Below are positions 7,847 to 17,034 of a stretch of 64,000 bases of DNA, piece by piece; positions within the stretch are counted from its first letter, which is position 1; each line of letters opens with the position of its first letter. Below the pieces are notes generated by a model. That model was given only the letters and a program-made list of their open reading frames with translations. It was not told the DNA's origin and made no database searches. Source of the DNA: Flavivirga eckloniae (GTDB lineage Bacteria; Bacteroidota; Bacteroidia; Flavobacteriales; Flavobacteriaceae); contig NZ_CP025791.1 in the NCBI RefSeq assembly GCF_002886045.1, forward strand, positions 310,001 through 374,000, in the 5' to 3' direction. The translations under genes were made by a program, and so were the position numbers.

Positions 7847-10800
7847 TTATTGGTTTTTATAATGGTAATTTGTATGACTCAATATTTTTCCAGCAGCATC
7901 TTTAACATCTTTCAATCTTCCAAAATGGTCATAGTCATAATAAATAGTTTCTCCTTTGGGATCGGTCATGCTTGTCATTCCTATTAAAGGGTCGTAGGTG
8001 TAAGTGGTTACCATATAAAAGTTACCTAAACCTAATCCTGTTCTAATTTTATTCAAAGTACTGACCATATTAGCACGATCATAGGTGCCGTTTTTAACAC
8101 CAGCCAGTTCAGTAGCAGTTAGTTGCCCTTCTACAGTAGATATTGTTGCATTTTCTACCTTAGCTACAGGGTATCTGTCATTATAGCCCCAGAGATAACT
8201 TGTAATTATACCATCTTTTCCCTGTACTTCTTTGGGTTTACCATTTGCGGTATAGCTAAGTATGGTCAATTCGGTGGTTTCTACATTAGATTTATCTATA
8301 AGGACTTGTTTTTCTGGCACAAAAAGAGGGTTACCTCCTACGGTAAATTCTTTATAATCTGTTTTTGTTCCAGAAATTAATATTTCAGCATTAGTTCCTT
8401 CTTTTAAGCGAGTAATACTCTCAATTATTGGTGAAATCATATGAATTGCATCACTACGCATGGTTTCAATAACAGGAGGGCTTACTTCATGAGCAACATA
8501 TCTATAACTCTGTATGTTTTTTTTATTATCACTGTTCGTTGTTTCTCGACGAATTAAAAAATTTCCCGAATAAGTCATTTTTTCTTTCGTCTGAATTGAG
8601 TCTGTGCTACTTATATAATTAGTAGTTATCGTTTCACTAAGGTTAGTAAAATACAACTCTTTATAAATAGTATGATTTGAATAAAAATAGGGATTGGTAT
8701 AACCAGGATCATGTGGAACCATATTTGGTACAACTTTTAAAAACTTATTTACTATAAAAATATCTCCCGGCAACTCTATCCATTTATTCTCTATTTTTCT
8801 CACGGGTGTATACACTGATCGTATTGGATGGGTTGGATTCCCTGTGGTTATATCCTCTCGTTTATAATCAATTTGTTCCAATAGCTTATTATAGCGATGC
8901 GTTTTAGGGATATAGTAAGACTGACCATCTTTTAATAAAACCCAAGGTTCAATAAAATCTCCTTGTTCGTCAAAATAATCGTATTTGTATACCGTTTTAC
9001 CAAGTGTTTTATCCAAAGTCGCACTTCCAAATTCTCCAGTATAAACTGTAACTTCAGGATATACAACCGACGGCCTTCCATTAAGAATAGATTTAAACAC
9101 CGAATTATTAAAAATATGTTCAAAATCGCCAGGTCCTAGTAATACACTAATATGTGTCGTGGGGCTTCCAGTTTGCGGCCATTCTTTTAAAAATTTATGA
9201 TGTGATGTATAATCAAATTCAAAAGTTTTATAGTTTAAATAACTAAGAGCATTAGGTTCTACTGGGGCAACACCCATATCTGTATGTATTGGGTCAAAAA
9301 ACGAATCTGGGTTTACTAATGCTCCATATTTATATATTTTGTTTGACAAAAGTGTATCTCCCGAATCGTAATTGGCTATTTGTGCTATTCTAAAACCTGC
9401 GCCTTGATGATTAGAATTTAGAGAAGTAAAATCTGACGGCGTTCTCCACCCAAAGTAATTTTTTTCAAAAGTAAACTCTGTATATCCTCCTGTTGGATAG
9501 ATAATCTTGTTTAGCGTACCATGCTGACCACCAGATTGTTTTATAGCGTCTCCTAGTTTATATTCTTTTATGTTGGGATCATGGTGGCCAGGAGTTATTT
9601 CGGTTGCACCAGTATAACATGACGTATTTACTCCAAATAGGTATATAGAAAATTCGGGGAAATTACTTCCAGAGGGGGAATTACCTTCATTATTTAAATA
9701 GCCCCAATGGTCTGTATTTCTTGTGCTAAAAGTTGTCATAGGTCCATATGAAAAATTATAAATTTTTGGAGGTAAAATTGGTGTAATTTGTGGCGAACCA
9801 GAAATAGCGATAGAATTTAGTCGCATCAGAGGAATAGAATAGAGGGGGATTTTATTGCCTTGATCTGACATATTGAATGTAATCTTTTTAATTAGCTTTC
9901 CTCCCGTTTCACCAATGCTTATAGATTTAATAAAATTGTGATCTACATATTGGTGGCTAAGATTAGTATTATAAGTAAAGTTTATGTAAGTGTTACCATA
10001 CTCTATACGATCCAACAAATCTGTTTGATACTCTAATGGTTTTGGTATATCATTACAGTGATTAGCATCGAATAAATTAGTTACCGATGCTGTTACGTTG
10101 TCTTCTGTAAATCCATTTAAAATTCCTTCTCTATAGTTATATGTTATAAGCTCATTGCTATTTGGAAGCTTAATGCTACTTAAATTCCATGTTGTTATTA
10201 CATCATTATTACCACCATATAAAACTTTTTCCCCATCGTCTCCTGAAAAGGTATACTTTATACCATTTTTATCTATTATTTCCCATGACAATTCATTATT
10301 AACCCCAAAAGTTGTATGTTTTATAATGGCTGGCTCTTTATTGGATATATATACATTATAGTCCCCACTTGTTGACTTAACAATTGTAAAATCAAAAGAT
10401 AAACCTGTAGGCAAGGATACGTGAAACAAATCTGCCGAATGGTTAAATGATCTCGGTTCATTATAAAAATCAGTATTCATTATATGTGTATAGAGAAAAG
10501 GATCACGAACATCTACAACAAAGTCATTTTTTTCATCTGCCATATATCTAATTTCTCTTGAAATTTTACCTGTTGGGTTTACCCCCCAACCTAAACCAAA
10601 AACATCAATATTATAGCCTGGTTTTACTCCTTGGTAATAATAGCTTAGAGATACTGGTATTTTAAACCCATGATGATCAATTTCATGAAGCGGTACAGAA
10701 ATATCGGGAACACCTGTTGAGTAATTGATACTATACTCACCGTATTTCATAAAGGCCTCTGACTGTGGTGAAGGCGGAATAGTTGCTGGGTTAGACAGTT

Positions 10801-10867
10801 GTGCCTGCGCTATTAAAATGCTCAAAAACACAAAAGAGAATACTAAATAAACAGATCGTTTTTTCAT
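7847..10867 (-). CDS. RHS/YD-repeat secreted partner protein, first gene of the RHS operon
   Basis: The product has 1006 residues with a signal peptide ending AQAQ. Early motifs SINYSTGVPDISVPL and FGLGWGVNPTGKI are typical of the N-terminal shell of bacterial RHS/Tc-like proteins. The C-terminus has YD repeats (YYDYDHFGRLKDVKDAAG). It lacks the DPTG-type core closure and toxin tail seen in the next RHS gene. In flavobacteria such a long toxin-less RHS protein is often encoded in front of a DUF6443 RHS protein, so the two may form one complex or reflect a split ancestral protein. Start ATG at 10867. An imperfect hairpin (CTAAGG/CCTTAG arms at 10925-10940) lies about 60-75 nt upstream and may be in the operon leader. 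Confidence 0.88.
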   Translation of the reverse strand: MKKRSVYLVFSFVFLSILIAQAQLSNPATIPPSPQSEAFMKYGEYSINYSTGVPDISVPLHEIDHHGFKIPVSLSYYYQGVKPGYNIDVFGLGWGVNPTGKISREIRYMADEKNDFVVDVRDPFLYTHIMNTDFYNEPRSFNHSADLFHVSLPTGLSFDFTIVKSTSGDYNVYISNKEPAIIKHTTFGVNNELSWEIIDKNGIKYTFSGDDGEKVLYGGNNDVITTWNLSSIKLPNSNELITYNYREGILNGFTEDNVTASVTNLFDANHCNDIPKPLEYQTDLLDRIEYGNTYINFTYNTNLSHQYVDHNFIKSISIGETGGKLIKKITFNMSDQGNKIPLYSIPLMRLNSIAISGSPQITPILPPKIYNFSYGPMTTFSTRNTDHWGYLNNEGNSPSGSNFPEFSIYLFGVNTSCYTGATEITPGHHDPNIKEYKLGDAIKQSGGQHGTLNKIIYPTGGYTEFTFEKNYFGWRTPSDFTSLNSNHQGAGFRIAQIANYDSGDTLLSNKIYKYGALVNPDSFFDPIHTDMGVAPVEPNALSYLNYKTFEFDYTSHHKFLKEWPQTGSPTTHISVLLGPGDFEHIFNNSVFKSILNGRPSVVYPEVTVYTGEFGSATLDKTLGKTVYKYDYFDEQGDFIEPWVLLKDGQSYYIPKTHRYNKLLEQIDYKREDITTGNPTHPIRSVYTPVRKIENKWIELPGDIFIVNKFLKVVPNMVPHDPGYTNPYFYSNHTIYKELYFTNLSETITTNYISSTDSIQTKEKMTYSGNFLIRRETTNSDNKKNIQSYRYVAHEVSPPVIETMRSDAIHMISPIIESITRLKEGTNAEILISGTKTDYKEFTVGGNPLFVPEKQVLIDKSNVETTELTILSYTANGKPKEVQGKDGIITSYLWGYNDRYPVAKVENATISTVEGQLTATELAGVKNGTYDRANMVSTLNKIRTGLGLGNFYMVTTYTYDPLIGMTSMTDPKGETIYYDYDHFGRLKDVKDAAGKILSHTNYHYKNQ

Positions 10868-11049
10868 AAGAAGATAATTAAAGTTTTCTTTCGTATAAAA
10901 TTATCAAGGAAACTCTAAATCCTGCTAAGGTTTGCCTTAGGATTAGTAAGGGAAAACACTTTTTTTTCTAAGGCTAAACTGCTAGCATTGAGTATTTTCA
11001 ACCATTACTCCTTACTTTCAATAAGGGAAAACCTTAGTTTTTACATAAA

Positions 11050-11080
11050 AAAAGGGATGTAATAAAATTACATCCCTTTT
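11050..11080 (-). terminator. Rho-independent terminator after the first VPS10-like gene
   Basis: A 14-bp perfect stem (AAAAGGGATGTAAT with its complement) has a 3-nt loop and is flanked by A and T runs. On the minus strand it is followed by a T-rich tract. It lies 27 nt beyond the stop at 11107. Confidence 0.9.
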
Positions 11081-11106
11081 ACAATAGTTTGATTATAACC
11101 TATATG

Positions 11107-14100
11107 TTATTCCTTAGGCATTTCCATTAAACGTCCCGGAGTATAAGGAGCTCCTATTTCTTTTAATAGTTTTTCCAATGCTTTAATATCAACTTCGTAA
11201 AGCTTATCCACCTTTGGCTTTATGCCTTCAAACTGAGACTTCGCTATTTTAAAACTATTTAAATGTGTTTTGGTTGGCGAAGCCGTTGAATACTTTTGTT
11301 GATAAGCGATAGATCCTAATCGGCTTGAGGTTGGTAACTTTTGATCTATATCCAAACGGTTTTTAAGTGGATCGCCGTAAAGTAAAACACGCACCGCTTT
11401 TAATTGATTTTCAATATCTAAAACAGATTTGGTTAATTCATCAATAGGGTAATCTGCTATTTTAATAGCTTCTTTTATGTGCTTTAACTTATTTTCTATT
11501 TGACTTATTTTGTTGCCGCTTATAGTCAATTCGGTATGCAATGCATTCACTTCTCTTTGAAAAGCAACTTTAGCTGCTCTATCTTCTGCAGGCATTATTG
11601 TATTGTTTAATGCTTTTATTTTAAAGTTTTGTGGCGCAACCAATAAACTCATATCCCCATTAACCAACAAATGCATTTCTACAGAGTATGTACCCAGATT
11701 AACCAAAGTAGCTATTTCTTTTCCTGCCCATGGGTTATACTCTTTTGATTTATTCAAACGAACTGGTTTGTCATAATCATAGCGTAAGTTCCAGCTTAAA
11801 CGTTGCACCCCTTCTTTTGGAGTCTTAAATATTTTTTTCACTGTTTTCCCTGCAACATCTTTTATAACAAAAACCAATTTAGGAGCTATTTCGTTTTCCT
11901 CTGCTTTCAAAACCTCATAACTCGGATATGGAGTGTCTTTAAAATCTTTAATTAATTCTTTTTCTTTTTCCTGACGCTTATCTTTTAAAGATTTATAAGT
12001 ATCATTATAAAAATAAGTAAGTGTTAATACCGGACCTAGATTTTCTGCACTAAAAAAGTTATGTCCCATAAACGATTTCTCTGTAAGTCCTAAAGGATTA
12101 CTTTCTTCCCACATTAAAGCATCTCGTATTGGATATATTACCGCAGTTTCTGCTGGTTTAGCGTTTTCAATTTGTCGTAACGACGAGTAATCATCTAAAA
12201 TATAAAAGCCTCTACCAAAAGTTCCTAAAACCAAATCGTTTTCTCTTCTTTGAATAGCAATATCCCTTACTGCGATAGTTGGTAAACCATTTGCCAATTT
12301 TTTCCAACGAGTTCCCGAATTTGGAGAAAAATAAACACCGAATTCCGTACCGCAAAAGATCAAATCTTTATCTACATGATCCTCTTCAATAGAATAAACA
12401 CTTCCTCTTACTGGTAAGTTATTACTAATAGATTTCCATGTTTTCCCTTGATCGCTAGACTTGAAAATATAAGGTTTAAAATCGCCATATTTGTGATGGT
12501 TAAACGCCACATAAATCACATTCTCATCATGTTGAGATAAGTAAACGCTATTAACATATGACTGTTTTGGAGCTCCAGGAATGTTATCGATTGTTCTCCA
12601 GGACTCACCTCCATTGTTTGTTATTTGGATTAATCCATCGTCGGTACCAGCTATTAATAAATTTTCATTAATTGGAGATTCCGATAACGCTACTACAGAT
12701 CCGTAAATAGACGTTGACGCATTTTTTGCTACTGCATCTATACTCACTACACGATCGTAAACCTTAAGCTTATTTCTGTCTAATTGTCGAGTTAAATCAT
12801 CGCTAATAACCTCCCAACTGTTTCCGTAATCATCAGATTTAAAAACCTTATTGGCAGCAAAATATAATCTTTTACTATGTCTGCTAATTACCAACGGCGA
12901 ATCCCAGTTCCATGTATATTTATTTTCATTTTCTCGTTCTACGGGTTTAATTCCAACACGCTCACCGCTAACCTTGTCATATCTTACCAAACCACCATGC
13001 TGAGACTGCGAGTATACTATGTTAGGATTAGATGGATCTACCTGAGTTTCAAAACCATCTCCCCCTGTAGTAATGATCCAATCTTGATTGGTTATACCGT
13101 GGTTGGTAATAACGCGAGAAGGTCCTCCTAATGTTGAATTGTCTTGTGTTCCGCCATATACATTGTAAAAAGGCGCTTCATTGTCTACAGATACTTTATA
13201 AAACTGTGTTATCGGTAGGTTTTCTTTAAAATCCCAGTGTTTTGCAGCATCAAACGTTTCAAAAATACCACCGTCTGTTCCCACTAACCAGTGATCTGTA
13301 TTTCTAGGATCAATCCATATGGAATGATTATCTACATGTTTATAGACCTCGCCTGTTTTCTTAAAGGTCTTTCCGCCATCACGACTTACATGTAGCCAAG
13401 TATCCATGGCAAAAACCGTTTCAGAATCTAATGGGTCTGTCATGATTTCCTGATAATAGTTTCCGCTAGTTACATAACTACTTCTCTTTTCCCAACTGGC
13501 ACCGCGGTTTGTAGATCTGAAAAAGCCTCCTTTTTTATTTGAAGCTTCCACTATTGCGTAAAGTACTTCGGGGTTGGATTGAGATATAGACAAACCTATT
13601 CTTCCCAGTTCTACATCTGGTAATCCTTTATTTATCTTTTCCCAAGTAGCACCACCATCTACACTCTTCTGTATTCCAGAACCGGGTCCACCACTTACAT
13701 AGGTGTAAACATGTCGTCTTCTTTGGTGCGTTGCTGCATAGATAACATTAGAATCTCTAGGATCCATTATAATATCACTAACTCCTGTATGTTCATCAAC
13801 ATGTAAAACACGGTTCCAAGTGTTTCCGCCATCTGTTGTCTTGTATAATCCTCTTTCGCCTCCCTTATTCCATAAAGGACCGATAGCTGCTACATAAACA
13901 ATATCTGAATTATTAGGGTCTACAATAATTTTCCCTATATGCTCAGAGTTTTTTAAACCTACATTTTTCCAGCTCGCTCCACCATCTATAGACTTATAAA
14001 CACCATCTCCGTAAGCTACAGAACGTTGGCCGTTATTTTCTCCTGTTCCAACCCAAATAACATTAGAGTTATTAGGATCTATAGTTATAAAACCTATAGA

Positions 14101-14391
14101 GTATGCGCCTTGGCTATCGAAAATAGGTTGGTAATCTACTCCGGCATTGGTTGTTTTCCAAACACCACCAGATGCCGTAGCAACATAGTATTCAAATGGG
14201 TTATTTGGGTTTACAGCTATTTCAGATATTCTTCCGGAATTAACGGCCGGTCCAATATTACGCCATTTTAATCCCTGTAAACTTATTTCATCTAAAGGTT
14301 GCTTCTCTTCTTTACTTTTTCTTTGTGCATTACTGAAGTTTGTAGCGAACAATGCAAACAAAAAAACAGCAATAATGTAGATTTTTTTCAT
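11107..14391 (-). CDS. VPS10/BNR-repeat beta-propeller secreted protein, copy 1
   Basis: The product has 1094 residues with a signal peptide ending NFSNAQ. It carries repeated Asp-box/BNR units of the sortilin type (SIDGGASWKNVG, TTDGGNTWNRV, SVDGGATWEKI, SSDQGKTWKSIS) over about residues 40-740, forming one or two propellers. An Ig-like and helical C-terminal part follows (KTPKEGVQRLSWNLRYD near 850; helical 960-1094). Such proteins are often auto-annotated as glycosyl hydrolases, but no catalytic residues are evident. The motif RNIGPAVNSGRI near residue 45 and the general plan are shared with the gene at 19923-23180, making them paralogues. It is divergent from exbD. A role in extracellular or periplasmic binding is inferred. 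Confidence 0.88.
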   Translation of the reverse strand: MKKIYIIAVFLFALFATNFSNAQRKSKEEKQPLDEISLQGLKWRNIGPAVNSGRISEIAVNPNNPFEYYVATASGGVWKTTNAGVDYQPIFDSQGAYSIGFITIDPNNSNVIWVGTGENNGQRSVAYGDGVYKSIDGGASWKNVGLKNSEHIGKIIVDPNNSDIVYVAAIGPLWNKGGERGLYKTTDGGNTWNRVLHVDEHTGVSDIIMDPRDSNVIYAATHQRRRHVYTYVSGGPGSGIQKSVDGGATWEKINKGLPDVELGRIGLSISQSNPEVLYAIVEASNKKGGFFRSTNRGASWEKRSSYVTSGNYYQEIMTDPLDSETVFAMDTWLHVSRDGGKTFKKTGEVYKHVDNHSIWIDPRNTDHWLVGTDGGIFETFDAAKHWDFKENLPITQFYKVSVDNEAPFYNVYGGTQDNSTLGGPSRVITNHGITNQDWIITTGGDGFETQVDPSNPNIVYSQSQHGGLVRYDKVSGERVGIKPVERENENKYTWNWDSPLVISRHSKRLYFAANKVFKSDDYGNSWEVISDDLTRQLDRNKLKVYDRVVSIDAVAKNASTSIYGSVVALSESPINENLLIAGTDDGLIQITNNGGESWRTIDNIPGAPKQSYVNSVYLSQHDENVIYVAFNHHKYGDFKPYIFKSSDQGKTWKSISNNLPVRGSVYSIEEDHVDKDLIFCGTEFGVYFSPNSGTRWKKLANGLPTIAVRDIAIQRRENDLVLGTFGRGFYILDDYSSLRQIENAKPAETAVIYPIRDALMWEESNPLGLTEKSFMGHNFFSAENLGPVLTLTYFYNDTYKSLKDKRQEKEKELIKDFKDTPYPSYEVLKAEENEIAPKLVFVIKDVAGKTVKKIFKTPKEGVQRLSWNLRYDYDKPVRLNKSKEYNPWAGKEIATLVNLGTYSVEMHLLVNGDMSLLVAPQNFKIKALNNTIMPAEDRAAKVAFQREVNALHTELTISGNKISQIENKLKHIKEAIKIADYPIDELTKSVLDIENQLKAVRVLLYGDPLKNRLDIDQKLPTSSRLGSIAYQQKYSTASPTKTHLNSFKIAKSQFEGIKPKVDKLYEVDIKALEKLLKEIGAPYTPGRLMEMPKE

Positions 14392-14565
14392 TAGAGTATT
14401 GGTTATAGTTATAAATCGATTGCAAGGTTATAAATTATGGAAAGAACACACTTTTTAATAACATTTATTTAACAATCTGTAAAAGCTTAGTCTGTTAGGC
14501 TATATGCAATAATGTGGTATTGTTTTTGTGATTTCGTTAACATATTAACATTTAAAACTATAATT

Positions 14566-15120
14566 ATGAGACGATCTAAATTTATGCCTGAAGTAAATGC
14601 AGGTTCCATGGCAGACATTGCATTTTTATTACTTATCTTTTTTCTTGTAACAGCCACCATATCTTCAGATGAAGGTATAAACAGGTTACTCCCAAAAGAT
14701 TGCCCTACTAATGATTGTACAAGCCCCATTTATGAACGCAACATACTTCGTATTTTAATAAACAACGATGACAAAATCATGGTCAATAATAATGTGGTTG
14801 CTATTACCGAGCTAAAAGAGATCGCCAAAACCTTTTTAGATAATAATGGTGATGGTTCTTGCCATTATTGTAATGGTGTTAAAAGTGCTAATGCCTCCGA
14901 TAATCCTAAAAAGGCAGTAGTATCATTACAGAATGGTAGACATACTTCTTATAAACAATTTATAGCTGTGCAAAATGAGCTGACAAAATCGTATTACGAA
15001 TTAAGAAACACCTATAGTTTGAATGTACTCAAAAAACCTGCTGATAAGCTAACGAAAGAAGAGCTAAAGCAAGTTAAGGATGCCTACCCTTTTATTATTT
15101 CTGAAGCTGAAACTAAATAA
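14566..15120 (+). CDS. Biopolymer transport protein ExbD/TolR family, no ExbB beside it
   Basis: The product has 184 residues from the ATG at 14566 (MRRSKFMPEVNAGSMADIAF). An earlier ATG at 14512 would add a sequence not seen in the family. A single transmembrane helix carries the conserved Asp that conducts protons (ADIAFLLLIFFLVTATI), followed by a periplasmic domain. ExbD normally works with ExbB and TonB to energise outer-membrane receptors, or as TolR with TolQ. Here neither partner is adjacent, so it must use distant ones. Odd points are two Cys pairs in the periplasmic domain (CPTNDC and CHYC) that could form disulfides and an extended helical C-terminus. Confidence 0.88.
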   Translation: MRRSKFMPEVNAGSMADIAFLLLIFFLVTATISSDEGINRLLPKDCPTNDCTSPIYERNILRILINNDDKIMVNNNVVAITELKEIAKTFLDNNGDGSCHYCNGVKSANASDNPKKAVVSLQNGRHTSYKQFIAVQNELTKSYYELRNTYSLNVLKKPADKLTKEELKQVKDAYPFIISEAETK

Positions 15121-15133
15121 AACAAGATTAGGT

Positions 15134-15171
15134 ACGAATAATGCAAATTATTGATGGTTTGTATTATTCGT
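15134..15171 (+). terminator. Terminator after exbD, usable on both strands
   Basis: The 9-bp stem ACGAATAAT / ATTATTCGT extends past one mismatch by CAAA/TTTG. It is followed by GGCTTTTT, 14 nt after the exbD stop. The convergent 3D gene ends at 15191, so the hairpin may serve both transcripts. Confidence 0.75.
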
Positions 15172-15190
15172 GGCTTTTTAAAAATAACTC

Positions 15191-15610
15191 CTATTTTTCC
15201 TTAAGAAGCCCATAACTAATAGTCACCTTTTTTCTGCCCCAATTTCTTGCCGCTTTTATGTCGGTTCCCATATAAATATCTATATGTTTTTCCCAACGTG
15301 CATTCATTTTGTCTTTCACTAAATAAATGCTATCAAAACCTTCAATTTTAATGGGAGTATTGTGTTTAATTCCTAGTTTAAGTAAATCTCTGGAAACAGC
15401 AATACAATACATTCCGGGCTTTAAAGTATCTCCGAAAGCCGCTATACTTGGATTGGAATTTGTTTGATATTTTAATGAATTATAAGCAGATGCCGTTACC
15501 TCTATGGTATGCCATTTGTAAACATCAGTATCTTTTTCCTTAATGTTCCTTTCCTTACAGTTTAAAAAGATAATAAAAAGGATTGGTATTAAAAATCCGT
15601 TGTTGATCAT
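15191..15610 (-). CDS. 3D-domain lipoprotein, putative peptidoglycan-active enzyme
   Basis: The product has 139 residues. A hydrophobic N-terminus ends FLNC, giving a lipidated Cys near residue 18. The remainder is a 3D (three-Asp) domain: VTASAYNS, FGDTLKPGMYCIAV, YLVKDKMNARW and HIDIYMG supply three conserved Asp positions. This is the double-psi beta-barrel fold of MltA- and YabE/Rpf-related lytic transglycosylases. A cell-wall hydrolytic role is inferred from the family. It is convergent with exbD and monocistronic as far as seen. Confidence 0.82.
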   Translation of the reverse strand: MINNGFLIPILFIIFLNCKERNIKEKDTDVYKWHTIEVTASAYNSLKYQTNSNPSIAAFGDTLKPGMYCIAVSRDLLKLGIKHNTPIKIEGFDSIYLVKDKMNARWEKHIDIYMGTDIKAARNWGRKKVTISYGLLKEK

Positions 15611-16154
15611 AAAACATATGTGTAGGTTAATTATATAATGTTAACGTAAAGATTTTAAAAAAGTTATCATTTCACCTATTGAACCTATTTAATTGATATG
15701 AGCTCTGGATAAATCAAAACAGGGAAATAACACTTTAATTTCACGAATTATCACAAATGGTTCTAAATATAAATTATTTACAAATAAGTAAAATTAGTTT
15801 ACTTATTTATAAGTTAAAGTACGGAAATATAATAGAATTAAATCGGGTTTAGATTGTAAAAACAAACTGAAAGTCTGATTCGTGATTATGAATAGTATAG
15901 AGAGCTATCCATCATATTGAGGTTTTATTCGTGTAAATCTGTGTAATTCGTGGCTTGATTAAAAAGATGTGGATACACCGTAGCTGCCGAAAGGCAGGGA
16001 GTTAAGATTCCCTGTCTGTCGACAGGCAGGCTCTTCGTGCCTCATTCGGAATGACAAGAATAGCACCAATTTTCACGAATAAAATAGTAATGTTACTTTT
16101 AAATAAAATGATCGATATATAATATAAAGTAAACTCGATTTAATTATTTATAAA
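15611..16154. other. 544-bp intergenic region without a gene, containing dispersed repeats
   Basis: No credible ORF is visible. The stretch at 15929-15955 (TTCGTGTAAATCTGTGTAA then TTCGTGGC) looks like a recurring Bacteroidota intergenic sequence. At 16011-16030 there is a near-perfect 20-bp palindrome (CCTGTCTGTC/GACAGGCAGG), followed by CTCATTCGGAATGAC. A closely related block occurs at 35357-35403. The rest is AT-rich and featureless. Confidence 0.7.
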
Positions 16155-17030
16155 CTAATCTTTACCTCTAAACCCATAAAGCAATTGTGCAAAGAAGTTT
16201 TTGGGCATTTTAGTATCTCCTGAATACCCCAATGTTAATGTTCCGCTAGTTTCAGGGATATAGTTTGTTTTAAAAATATAATCCCAAAGGCTTAAGCTAA
16301 TCCCAAAATTAACCCCATACCTACGATCTTCAGGCAAAGCATAGGCATGATGATACAGATGCATAACCGGATTGTTAAAAATATATTTTAAAGGACCATA
16401 GGTAAGCCTAACGTTAGCATGATTTAAATGCCCTATGGTTATAGCTATAAAATGAACAATAAACGCTTGTTCTGGCTCAAAACCACCTAGAAGCATAACA
16501 GCGAATATCTTAAGAGGTTTGTACAAAATATTTTCCATCCAATGGTAACGTAAATGGGCTGCAAACCCCATTTCTTTTACCGAATGGTGTACTTTGTGAA
16601 ACCGCCACAAAAAGTTAAACCTATGCAACAATACATGGGTAAACCATTGCACAAAATCCGACAATAAAAAGAATATTAATAATTGACTCCATACCGGAAG
16701 TCCTTTTAGATTTACCAGTGCTATAGAATCCATGGAAATTCCAATGCCTAAAAACAACCGTTCCAGAATGGCATAGATACCACTGATAACAATTGTGAAG
16801 ACAAAAAAATTGAAAAACATATAAACAGCATCTATCCAAAAATCCTTTCGAAATATAGCCTGTTCTTTTCGCCATGGAAATACGATTTCTAAAAGCCATA
16901 CGGCCAGAGATATTGCTACCAAACCCCAGAAATAATTAGTATACCAAGGTACCTCGAAACATATAGATTTCCATGTCCAATCCAGAGTTCCTAAAAATGC
17001 ATTTATAAAAGCTTCTATATAAGTATTCAT
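16155..17030 (-). CDS. Sterol desaturase / fatty acid hydroxylase family membrane enzyme
   Basis: The product has 291 residues with several transmembrane helices (about 35-50, 70-90, 115-130, 190-200). The di-iron histidine boxes are all present: HVLLH (132-136), HKVHH (145-149), HLNHANV (201-207) and HLYHH (224-228). Members hydroxylate or desaturate sterols, fatty acids or carotenoids using O2, and the substrate cannot be told here. It begins 4 nt after the rhodanese stop, so it is the last gene of the sulfite oxidase operon, an unexpected partner. No other transcript signal separates them. Confidence 0.87.
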   Translation of the reverse strand: MNTYIEAFINAFLGTLDWTWKSICFEVPWYTNYFWGLVAISLAVWLLEIVFPWRKEQAIFRKDFWIDAVYMFFNFFVFTIVISGIYAILERLFLGIGISMDSIALVNLKGLPVWSQLLIFFLLSDFVQWFTHVLLHRFNFLWRFHKVHHSVKEMGFAAHLRYHWMENILYKPLKIFAVMLLGGFEPEQAFIVHFIAITIGHLNHANVRLTYGPLKYIFNNPVMHLYHHAYALPEDRRYGVNFGISLSLWDYIFKTNYIPETSGTLTLGYSGDTKMPKNFFAQLLYGFRGKD

Positions 17031-17034
17031 AGTT

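Noticed and set aside
10925..10940. CTAAGG/CCTTAG hairpin upstream of the RHS operon as a riboswitch
   Set aside because: A single short imperfect stem with no recognisable aptamer; mentioned only as a leader hairpin.
11107..14391. Glycoside hydrolase annotation for the VPS10-like proteins
   Set aside because: BNR/Asp-box repeats alone do not indicate a glycosidase, and no catalytic acid pair or Arg triad is evident.
14487..14729. An 80-codon minus-strand frame over the start of exbD
   Set aside because: Antisense to the conserved exbD N-terminus; no signal or domain.
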